NCBI GenBank assembly: GCA_022567015.1
Contig: JADFHR010000212.1
Span: 1 to 5,469 of the forward strand
DNA length: 5,469 nucleotides
Direction: 5' to 3'
Source: Pseudomonadota bacterium
GTDB lineage: Bacteria > Pseudomonadota > Alphaproteobacteria > Rhodospirillales > 2-02-FULL-58-16
The translations under genes were made by a program, and so were the position numbers. Positions 1 to 5,454 of this stretch are shown piece by piece. The stretch's first letter is position 1, and each line of letters starts with the position of its first letter. The notes beneath the pieces were generated by a model, which worked only from the letters and a program-made list of their open reading frames with translations, searched no databases and was not told the origin of the DNA.

Positions 1-124
1 CGCCGATGCCCAGCGCGTGCCCGACGAGGACGCGGGCGTCGAGCCGCGCCCCGGCGATGCCGGCCCGGGCCAGGCGGCGGGCCGCCGCCGAAAAGGCGGC
101 CTCCACGGTGTGCGGGGCGGTCAC
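1..124 (-). CDS. prmC: PrmC (HemK), peptide chain release factor N5-glutamine methyltransferase, N-terminal fragment
   Basis: PrmC transfers a methyl group from S-adenosylmethionine to the glutamine of the GGQ motif in release factors RF1 and RF2, in the cytoplasm. Only the first 41 codons lie in the window; the SAM-binding fold and the NPPY catalytic motif are beyond the edge. The visible part matches the family's N-terminal helical domain, with the typical stretch ARRLARAGIAGARLDARVLV followed by GHALGIG. I chose the GTG start at 124-122 because it overlaps the prfA stop as GTGA and has GGAG at 133-130, 5 nt upstream. A second GTG six codons later is a weaker alternative. Directly following prfA, whose product is its substrate, strongly supports the assignment. 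The truncation is only the window boundary. Confidence 0.88.
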   Translation of the reverse strand, partial: MTAPHTVEAAFSAAARRLARAGIAGARLDARVLVGHALGIG

Positions 125-1194
125 GGGAGCTCCGCCAGGCGGCTGGCCTCGTCCTCGGCCGCGAGCGCCTCGATGAGTTCGTCGAGCTCCCCGTCCATGA
201 TGCGCTCCAACTTGTGCAGGGTCAGGTTGATGCGGTGGTCGGTGACCCTGCCTTGCGGAAAGTTGTAGGTGCGGATGCGCTCGGACCGGTCGCCGGTGCC
301 CACCTGGCTGCGCCGGGTGGCCGAAATCTCCGCCTCCCTGCGCGACCGTTCTTCCTCGTAAAGCCGCGCCTTGAGCACCTTCATGGCCTTCGCCTTGTTC
401 TTGTGCTGGGACTTTTCGTCCTGGCAGATGACGACGATGCCGGTCGGCAGGTGGGTCAGGCGCACGGCGCTGTCGGTGGTGTTGACCGATTGCCCGCCGG
501 GACCGCTGGCCCGGTAGCGGTCGACGCGCAGGTCCTTCTGCTCGATGCGGATTTCCACGTCCTCGGGCTCGGGCAGCACCGCCACCGTCGCCGCCGAGGT
601 GTGGATGCGCCCGCCCGATTCCGTGGTCGGCACGCGCTGGACGCGATGCACCCCGGATTCGAACTTCAGCCGCGCGAACACGTCGCGCCCGGACACCGAC
701 GCGATCGCCTCCTTGTAGCCGCCGATGCCGGTTTCGTTGACGTTCATCACCTCGAACGTCCACCCCCGGACCTCGGCGTAGCGCTGGTACATGCGGAACA
801 GATCGGCGGCGAACAGCGCCGCCTCTTCGCCGCCGGTGCCGGCGCGCACCTCCAGGATGGCGTTCCGTTCGTCGGCCTCGTCCTTGGGCAGCAGCAGGAC
901 CTTGAGCCGGTCTTCGAGCCCGGGAATCTTCTCCTTGACCTCGCGGTACTCGGCCTCGGCGAGGGCGCGCATGTCGGCCTCGCCTTGCGGGTCGTCGATC
1001 AGGGCGCGCAGGCTCTCCAGCTCTTCCCTGGCCTTGCGCAGCTCACCGATGCCGTCCACCACCGGCGTCAGGTCCGCGTACTCCTTGGACAGGCGGGCGA
1101 AGTCCCGGGCCGGGCGCGCATCGGTGCCGGCGAGGATGGCGCTCAGTTCCTCGGCGCGGGCGACAACCCGGTCCAGCTTGGCGTCCAGACTCAT
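121..1194 (-). CDS. prfA: Peptide chain release factor 1 (RF1)
   Basis: RF1 recognises UAA and UAG stop codons in the ribosomal A site and triggers peptide release. The 357-residue product is close to the usual length of about 360. An N-terminal helical domain (about 1-105) is followed by RAGTGGEEAALFA at 117-129. The PxT stop-codon recognition tripeptide is PTT at 189-191, inside RVPTTESGGRIHTSAATVAV, which separates RF1 from RF2 (SPF there). The catalytic GGQ is at 233-235 in SGPGGQSVNTTDSAVRLTH, followed by the conserved DEKSQHKNKAKAM and RIRTYNFPQGRVTDHRI blocks. The frame is open further upstream into hemA, but the ATG at 1194 gives the family N-terminus, overlaps the hemA stop as ATGA, and has a strong AAGGAG 8 nt upstream. 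It ends in a GTGA overlap with prmC, which modifies Gln235. Expression is probably coupled to hemA. Confidence 0.98.
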   Translation of the reverse strand: MSLDAKLDRVVARAEELSAILAGTDARPARDFARLSKEYADLTPVVDGIGELRKAREELESLRALIDDPQGEADMRALAEAEYREVKEKIPGLEDRLKVLLLPKDEADERNAILEVRAGTGGEEAALFAADLFRMYQRYAEVRGWTFEVMNVNETGIGGYKEAIASVSGRDVFARLKFESGVHRVQRVPTTESGGRIHTSAATVAVLPEPEDVEIRIEQKDLRVDRYRASGPGGQSVNTTDSAVRLTHLPTGIVVICQDEKSQHKNKAKAMKVLKARLYEEERSRREAEISATRRSQVGTGDRSERIRTYNFPQGRVTDHRINLTLHKLERIMDGELDELIEALAAEDEASRLAELP

Positions 1195-2534
1195 TCCGCC
1201 GTCTCCTTCCCGTCGTCCCCTTCGTCGGAGGGGCCTTTCCCGGCATCGAGGCCGAACAGGCGCTCGAGCACCCGTTCGGCCGTTTCCCAGTCGCTTCCGT
1301 CGTCCGTGCCGGTCCCCGGGGCGCCGCCGGAGCCGCTGGTGCGAGCAAGCGCGCGCATCGCTTCCGACGGTCCGTGCAGCAACCGGTTGACGAGCAGCCG
1401 TGTCGCCTTCTCGGCGTCGTTCCCGGCGTCGGCCAGGGCCTTGCCGCGGGCCGCCTCGAAATGGTCGCGCAGCCGCGTCAACGCGGGGACGGCGGTGCGC
1501 TCCGCCCGTCCGCGCAGGAAACCGGCCACTTCCGCACCGATGATGCTCCATGCCGCGCCGGCCTCGGTCTCGCGGGTGGCACGGCCTTCCATGGCGACCC
1601 TTTCCAGGTCGTTGAGATCATAAAGGAAGGCTTCGTCGATGCGGTTCACCGCCGGTTCGATGTCGCCGGGAACGCCGGTGTCCACCAGGAACACCGGCTT
1701 GCGGCGGCGCTTGCCGAGCGCCGCGGTGATCATGTCGGCGGTGAGCACGTGGCGCCGCGTGCCCATGGAGGTTAGCACGATATCGGCGTCCACCAAAAGC
1801 CGGGCCAGCCCGTCGAAGGGCGCCACGTGACAGTCCAGCGCGCGGGCCGCGGCCTCCGCCCGCGCCTCGCTGGGGTGGGTCACCGTCAGGTGGCTGAGCC
1901 CGGCGGCAAGAAGGCCGTCGGCGATCAGCGCCGCCATGTCGCCGCCCCCCACCAGCAGGCCGGTGCAGCGGCCCAGGTCGCCGTGCAGGTCCTGGGCCAC
2001 CTGCACCGCCGCGGCGGCGATGGAAACCGGCCGCTGGCCGATGGTGGTCTCGCTGCGCACCCGTTTGGCGGCGCCGTAGGCCGCCTGCAAAAGCGCCTCC
2101 AGCTCGCTCCCGTTCATGCCGGCGTCGCGGGCCATGCGGTGGCCGGCCTTCACCTGGCCCAGGATCTGGGGCTCGCCGATCATCAGGCTGTCGAGGGACG
2201 CGGTGACCGTGAAGATGTGACGCACCGCTTCTGCGCCCATGAGAACGTAGAGCTGGCCGTCGAGGTCGGCGGCCGTCAACTCCGCGTGCTCGGCCATGAC
2301 CTGGGTGATACGCCGGGCGGCGTCCTCGGCATCGTCATGGATCGCCTGCACCTCGACCCGCTCGCACGTGGACAGCACCATGGCCTGCTCGACCCCCGAT
2401 CGGCGCAGGCCCTGGAGGAAGTCCGGCACCGCCGGATCCTCCACGAACAGCCGATCGCGCACCGCCAGGGAACTGGAGCGGTGGTTGGCGCCGACGACGA
2501 GCGGCCGGCCTTTCGGGGAAGACGCTTTAGCCAT
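1191..2534 (-). CDS. hemA: Glutamyl-tRNA reductase (C5 pathway)
   Basis: This enzyme reduces glutamyl-tRNA(Glu) with NADPH to glutamate-1-semialdehyde, the first committed step of tetrapyrrole synthesis by the C5 route. The product is 447 residues. The catalytic domain begins with VVGANHRSSSLAVRDRLF (13-30) and carries the nucleophile Cys57 in LSTCERVE. The family's conserved His is at 106, followed by the near-invariant SLDSLMIGEPQILGQVK (113-129). The NADPH-binding domain starts with GLLVGGGDMAALIADGL (192-208), and LVDTGVPGDIEP (283-294) lies before the spinal helix. The C-terminal dimerisation domain (about 345-430) is interrupted by a Gly/Ser/Thr/Asp-rich stretch at 400-415 and ends in an acidic tail. 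The start ATG at 2534 lies 7 nt after the hisS stop and has no Shine-Dalgarno match, which suggests translational coupling to hisS; the frame's upstream extension lies inside hisS. It must not be confused with ALA synthase, also called hemA in alphaproteobacteria. The cysteine motif has Glu where Asn is usual. Confidence 0.96.
   Translation of the reverse strand: MAKASSPKGRPLVVGANHRSSSLAVRDRLFVEDPAVPDFLQGLRRSGVEQAMVLSTCERVEVQAIHDDAEDAARRITQVMAEHAELTAADLDGQLYVLMGAEAVRHIFTVTASLDSLMIGEPQILGQVKAGHRMARDAGMNGSELEALLQAAYGAAKRVRSETTIGQRPVSIAAAAVQVAQDLHGDLGRCTGLLVGGGDMAALIADGLLAAGLSHLTVTHPSEARAEAAARALDCHVAPFDGLARLLVDADIVLTSMGTRRHVLTADMITAALGKRRRKPVFLVDTGVPGDIEPAVNRIDEAFLYDLNDLERVAMEGRATRETEAGAAWSIIGAEVAGFLRGRAERTAVPALTRLRDHFEAARGKALADAGNDAEKATRLLVNRLLHGPSEAMRALARTSGSGGAPGTGTDDGSDWETAERVLERLFGLDAGKGPSDEGDDGKETAE
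1203..1208 (-). promoter_or_regulatory. Ribosome binding site of prfA
   Basis: The minus strand reads AAGGAG here, 8 nt before the prfA ATG and inside the last codons of hemA. It is the clearest Shine-Dalgarno sequence in the window and fixes the prfA start at 1194, although the reading frame stays open for about 350 nt further upstream. A ribosome finishing hemA could also restart at the overlapping ATGA. Confidence 0.85.
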
Positions 2535-2541
2535 GGCGGCG

Positions 2542-3786
2542 CTAACGGTAGCGGGCGAGGTGGGTCTCCAGGGACGCCAGCGGCACGTCCGACTGCTCTC
2601 CGGTATCCATGTCGCGGACCGTGGCCGCGCCGCGCGCCAGCTCGTCCTCACCCAGCAACACGGTGGCGCGGGCGTTGATCTTGTTGGCCCGCTTCATGCG
2701 CTTGCCCAGGTTGCCGGAAAACCCCAGATCGACGGCGAACCCGGCCCGCCGCAGCCGTTGAGCGACGCCGAACGCGCCATGGTGCGGACCGTCGCCGATG
2801 GGCACCACGGCGATGGGCCGGACGGGCGGCGCCGGGTCCTCGATCAACATGGCCAGGCGTTCGACGCCGGCGGCCCAGCCCGTCGCCGGCGTCGGCGGCC
2901 CGCCCATCTGTTCCATCAGGCCGTCGTAGCGCCCGCCCGCCAACACCGCGCCCTGGGCGCCCAGGGCCTCGGTGGTGAACTCGAACGCGGTGTGACAGTA
3001 ATAGTCCAGGCCGCGCACCAGGTGCGGGTTCAGGCGATAGGCGATGCCGGCGGCCTGCAACCCCTCGCACAGCGCGTCGAAAAACTCCCGCGAGGCGCCG
3101 TTCAGGCTGTCGGTCAACAGCGGCGCCCCGGCGACGACGGCGCGGTCGCCCTCGTCCTTGGAATCGAAGATGCGCAGGGGATTGCGCTCCAGCCGCGCCA
3201 GACTGTCGTCGGAAAGCCGGCCGCGGTGTTGCTCGAGGTACTCCACCAGTATTTTCCGGTAAGCGTTGCGGCTTTCGCCGTCGCCGAGGGTGTTGAGCTC
3301 CAGGGTGACTTTTTCGCTCACCCCCAGCGCCTCCAGGATGTGGGCCCCGAGGGCGATGATTTCCACGTCGGCCAGGGGCTGGGCGACGCCCAGCACCTCC
3401 ACGTCGACCTGGTGGAACTGGCGCTGGCGTCCCTTTTGCGGGCGCTCGTAGCGGAACATCGGTCCGCGGCAGAAAAATTTGAGCGGCAGGTGTTGGGCTA
3501 GGCCGTTCGACAGGACGGCGCGGACCACGCCCGCCGTACACTCCGGGCGCAGGGTGATGCTGTCCCCGCTGCGGTCCTTGAACGCATACATCTCCTTGGT
3601 CACGATGTCGGAGGTATCGCCCAGGGTACGCGAGAAGACCTCCGTGAACTCGAAGATCGGCGTCGATATCTCGGCGAACCCGTAGCGCGCGGCAATCTCG
3701 AAGGCCGTCTGCTCCACGTGGCGGTGGCGCAGCATTTCCTCGGGCAGGATGTCGCGGGTGCCGCGGACCGGCTGCAGGGCAGGCAT
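2542..3786 (-). CDS. hisS: Histidyl-tRNA synthetase
   Basis: HisRS is a cytoplasmic class II synthetase that charges tRNA(His) with histidine. The 414-residue length is normal. Motif 1 lies in the N-terminal part after PVRGTRDILP (6-15). Motif 2 is at about 111-130 (MFRYERPQKGRQRQFHQ), the HisA motif LVRGLDYY is at 256-263 with catalytic Arg258, AGGRYDGL is at 283-290, and motif 3 is GWAAGVERL (303-311). The anticodon-binding domain runs from about 325 to the end. By alignment with the E. coli enzyme from memory, the histidine contacts Glu82, Thr84, Arg112, Gln126, Glu130, Arg258 and Tyr287 are all present. Two neighbouring positions are unusual: Cys83 where Gly is usual (RPEGTAG) and Asp128 where Gly is usual (FHQLG). 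The start ATG at 3786 follows ispG by 16 nt and has a purine-rich GAAGAGG placed very close to the ATG. Co-transcription with ispG is likely. Confidence 0.98.
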   Translation of the reverse strand: MPALQPVRGTRDILPEEMLRHRHVEQTAFEIAARYGFAEISTPIFEFTEVFSRTLGDTSDIVTKEMYAFKDRSGDSITLRPECTAGVVRAVLSNGLAQHLPLKFFCRGPMFRYERPQKGRQRQFHQVDVEVLGVAQPLADVEIIALGAHILEALGVSEKVTLELNTLGDGESRNAYRKILVEYLEQHRGRLSDDSLARLERNPLRIFDSKDEGDRAVVAGAPLLTDSLNGASREFFDALCEGLQAAGIAYRLNPHLVRGLDYYCHTAFEFTTEALGAQGAVLAGGRYDGLMEQMGGPPTPATGWAAGVERLAMLIEDPAPPVRPIAVVPIGDGPHHGAFGVAQRLRRAGFAVDLGFSGNLGKRMKRANKINARATVLLGEDELARGAATVRDMDTGEQSDVPLASLETHLARYR

Positions 3787-3802
3787 CGCCTCTTCGGTCC
3801 GC

Positions 3803-5104
3803 CTACTGGGCGGCGGCGGGCGGAACCGGGTGCTCCGCGTACGCGGCCTGCGCCGCCTCGGGTTGGCCGGCCTGGCGCCTCTCGTAGTGGGTCTCCACGT
3901 ATTCGTCGACGATCCTGTGGAACTCCTCGGCGATGTTGGCGCCGCGGAGCGTCATGGCCTTTTTGCCGTCGATGAAGACCGGGGCCGCGGGTTCCTCGCC
4001 GGTGCCCGGCAGGCTGATGCCGATATCGGCGTGCTTGCTTTCGCCGGGACCGTTGACGATGCAGCCCATGACGGCAAGGCTCATGGTCTCCACGCCAACG
4101 TACTCCTCACGCCAGACGGGCATCCGGGCCCGCACATGGGCCTGAATCCGTTCGGCGAGATCCTGGAAAACCGTGCTCGTCGTCCGGCCGCAGCCCGGGC
4201 ACGACGCCACCAGCGGCGTAAACGAGCGCAGTCCCATGGTCTGCAGGATCTCCTGGGCGACGATCACTTCGCGGGTCCGGTCGCCGCCGGGCTCGGGGGT
4301 CAGCGAAATGCGGATGGTGTCGCCGATTCCCTGTTGCAACAGCACCGACAGCGCCGCCGCCGAGGCGACGATTCCCTTCGACCCCATGCCCGCTTCCGTC
4401 AGCCCCAGATGGAGGGCATGGTCGCCGCGGGCGGCCAGGCGCGTGTACACGGCGATCAGGTCCTGGACCCCGCTGACCTTGCACGAAAGGACGATCCTGT
4501 CCCGCCCCAGGCCGAGGTCTTCGGCGCGCTCGGCGCTGGCCAGGGCCGAGACGACAAGGGCCTCGCGGGTCACTTCCGCCGCATCCCTGGGCTCGGCCAA
4601 GGCGGCGTTCTCGTTCATCATCCGGGTCACCAGGTCCTGGTCGAGACTGCCCCAGTTGACCCCGATGCGCACCGGACGGCCGGTGCGAAGCGCCACCTCG
4701 ATCATGGTCGAGAACCGCTGGTCCCGTTTCTCGCCGACCCCCACGTTGCCCGGGTTGATGCGGTATTTGGCCAACGCCTCGGCGCAGTCCGGGTACTTGG
4801 TCAACAACCGGTCCCCGATGTAGTGGAAATCCCCGACCAGGGGGACGTCGACACCTTGCCTGTCCAGACGCTCGCGGATTCGGGGAACGGCCTTGGCCGC
4901 GTCTTCCCTGTCCACGGTGATGCGCACCAACTCCGATCCGGCACGGGCCAGGGCGGCCACCTGGGCCACCGTCGCCGCGACGTCGGCGGTGTCGGTATCG
5001 GTCATCGACTGCACGACGATGGGCGCATCGCCGCCGATGACCACGGGACCGACCGTGACCGGAACGCTCTTGCGCCGCGCAAACGCCTGCTCGGTGTCGG
5101 ACAT
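3803..5104 (-). CDS. ispG: 4-hydroxy-3-methylbut-2-enyl diphosphate synthase (IspG/GcpE)
   Basis: IspG performs the penultimate step of the MEP isoprenoid pathway, converting methylerythritol cyclodiphosphate to HMBPP with a [4Fe-4S] cluster and electrons from flavodoxin or ferredoxin. The 433-residue product has the TIM-barrel domain first, with IVVQSMTDTDTADV (29-42), VGDFHYIGDRLL (90-101), KYRINPGNVG (113-122) and IGVNWGSL (147-154). The cluster-binding C-terminal domain follows. Its ligands are Cys302 and Cys305 in SCPGCGRTTST, Cys348 in MGCIVNGPGE, and Glu355. A 24-residue Ala/Pro/Gln-rich tail after about 409 looks dispensable and lengthens it beyond the 372 residues of the E. coli enzyme. 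The ATG at 5104 is the only sensible start: an in-frame TGA lies at 5119-5117 and the next Met is inside QSMT. No good Shine-Dalgarno sequence is seen. It is the first gene of the apparent operon; any promoter should lie in 5105-5300. Confidence 0.98.
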   Translation of the reverse strand: MSDTEQAFARRKSVPVTVGPVVIGGDAPIVVQSMTDTDTADVAATVAQVAALARAGSELVRITVDREDAAKAVPRIRERLDRQGVDVPLVGDFHYIGDRLLTKYPDCAEALAKYRINPGNVGVGEKRDQRFSTMIEVALRTGRPVRIGVNWGSLDQDLVTRMMNENAALAEPRDAAEVTREALVVSALASAERAEDLGLGRDRIVLSCKVSGVQDLIAVYTRLAARGDHALHLGLTEAGMGSKGIVASAAALSVLLQQGIGDTIRISLTPEPGGDRTREVIVAQEILQTMGLRSFTPLVASCPGCGRTTSTVFQDLAERIQAHVRARMPVWREEYVGVETMSLAVMGCIVNGPGESKHADIGISLPGTGEEPAAPVFIDGKKAMTLRGANIAEEFHRIVDEYVETHYERRQAGQPEAAQAAYAEHPVPPAAAQ

Positions 5105-5180
5105 ACCCGTTCGTTCTCACGTCGGCCGCCGCCGGCGTCCGGGACACCCGCGGGGCGCGGAAAGGGGAAAGGATTGAGAC

Positions 5181-5220
5181 TATATCCCCGATATCCCCGT
5201 CTGTGTAGTCGTCGAGGCAA
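5181..5220 (-). promoter_or_regulatory. Weak candidate promoter for the ispG operon
   Basis: On the minus strand TTGCCT (5220-5215) could serve as a -35 element, with GATATC (5195-5190) as a -10 element at a rather long 19-nt spacing. GATATA (5186-5181) is an alternative -10 without a good -35. The position, about 80-115 nt before the ispG start and in the most AT-rich stretch, is suitable, but the matches are poor and could be chance. GC-rich alphaproteobacterial promoters often diverge from the E. coli consensus. Confidence 0.2.
5182..5199. repeat. Perfect tandem duplication of a 9-bp unit
   Basis: The unit ATATCCCCG occurs twice with no spacer (5182-5190 and 5191-5199). On the minus strand it reads CGGGGATAT twice. 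It lies 78-95 nt upstream of the ispG ATG, where a promoter or operator would be expected. It could be a paired regulator site or a simple duplication; the sequence alone does not decide. Confidence 0.9.
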
Positions 5221-5242
5221 GTTTCGCGACGGCATGCGCGGC

Positions 5243-5264
5243 CCGTCCCGACAGGGTGGGACGG
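5243..5264. repeat. Short hairpin, 7-bp stem
   Basis: CCGTCCC (5243-5249) and GGGACGG (5258-5264) are perfect inverted copies around an 8-nt loop. No T-run follows on either strand, so an intrinsic terminator is not supported. It could be a leader-RNA hairpin or part of the same repeat-rich element as the sequences beside it. Confidence 0.6.
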
Positions 5265-5273
5265 AGGATCAAC

Positions 5274-5288
5274 CCCTTATACCAAGGG
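5274..5288. repeat. Short inverted repeat CCCTT / AAGGG
   Basis: CCCTT (5274-5278) and AAGGG (5284-5288) flank the 5-nt spacer ATACC. The arms are short, so chance is possible. It is notable mainly because it sits between other palindromes at 5243-5264 and 5293-5306. Confidence 0.4.
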
Positions 5289-5292
5289 TCGC

Positions 5293-5306
5293 TGATCATG
5301 ACTCAT
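5293..5306. other. Two overlapping palindromes, possible protein-binding site
   Basis: TGATCA (5293-5298) overlaps ATGACTCAT (5298-5306), which is a 9-bp palindrome around a central C. Dyad-symmetric sites of this kind can bind dimeric regulators, but no regulator is identified and both are short. It lies roughly 190-200 nt upstream of ispG, which is rather far for a simple operator. Confidence 0.25.
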
Positions 5307-5311
5307 AGAGA

Positions 5312-5405
5312 TCGCGTAGGCGGCTCGTCGGGTAGGAGAAATGTTGCAGGCGATGCGGCGCATCGTCGAAACTTTTCGACGCCCTCCGACGGGCCGCATA
5401 CGCGA
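5312..5405. repeat. Large imperfect inverted repeat with internal hairpins
   Basis: The 20-nt arm at 5312-5331 pairs with 5386-5405. Eighteen positions are Watson-Crick pairs: TCGCGTA with TACGCGA, GCGGC with GCCGC, and CGTCGG with CCGACG. T5325-G5392 is a possible G-U wobble in plus-strand RNA, and G5319/A5398 mismatch. After a 2-nt bulge, AGG (5334-5336) can pair with CCT (5383-5385). Inside are two hairpins that share two bases: CGATGC-GGC-GCATCG (5351-5365) and CGTCGAAA-CT-TTTCGACG (5364-5381). A chance stem of this length is unlikely even in GC-rich DNA. It may be a dispersed palindromic element or a structured RNA. No terminator T-run follows on either strand. Confidence 0.75.
5351..5365. 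repeat. Small hairpin motif, copy 1
   Basis: CGATGC and GCATCG are perfect inverted arms around GGC, and the central bases extend the dyad to 7 bp around a single G. It lies inside the larger inverted repeat. The same arms recur at 5455-5469 with a different spacer. Confidence 0.6.
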
Positions 5406-5454
5406 CCGCAACGGCGGCTTACCAAGGCTTTCGGACGGCGTCGCGCACGCTTCG

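Noticed and set aside
214..1623. 469-codon open frame on the plus strand, antisense to prfA and hemA
   Set aside because: It spans two clear minus-strand genes and has no recognisable domain; it is a GC-driven shadow. The plus-strand frames at 1827-2678 and 2296-3501 were rejected for the same reason.
2535..2651. Upstream extension of hemA to a start near 2651
   Set aside because: That stretch lies inside hisS in another frame, and the conserved GluTR N-terminus begins only at VVGANHR, 12 residues after the ATG at 2534.
5161..5219. Plus-strand TTG start after GGGGAAAGGA
   Set aside because: The purine run resembles a Shine-Dalgarno site by chance. The resulting peptide ends at 5308 with no motif.
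5243..5264. Intrinsic transcription terminator
   Set aside because: There is a GC-rich stem, but no run of T follows on either strand.
3749..5308. 519-codon open frame on the plus strand, antisense to ispG
   Set aside because: It is the shadow of ispG in GC-rich DNA. Its translation has no family motif and is rich in Arg, Gly, His and Asp, while the opposite strand encodes an intact, fully motif-bearing IspG.
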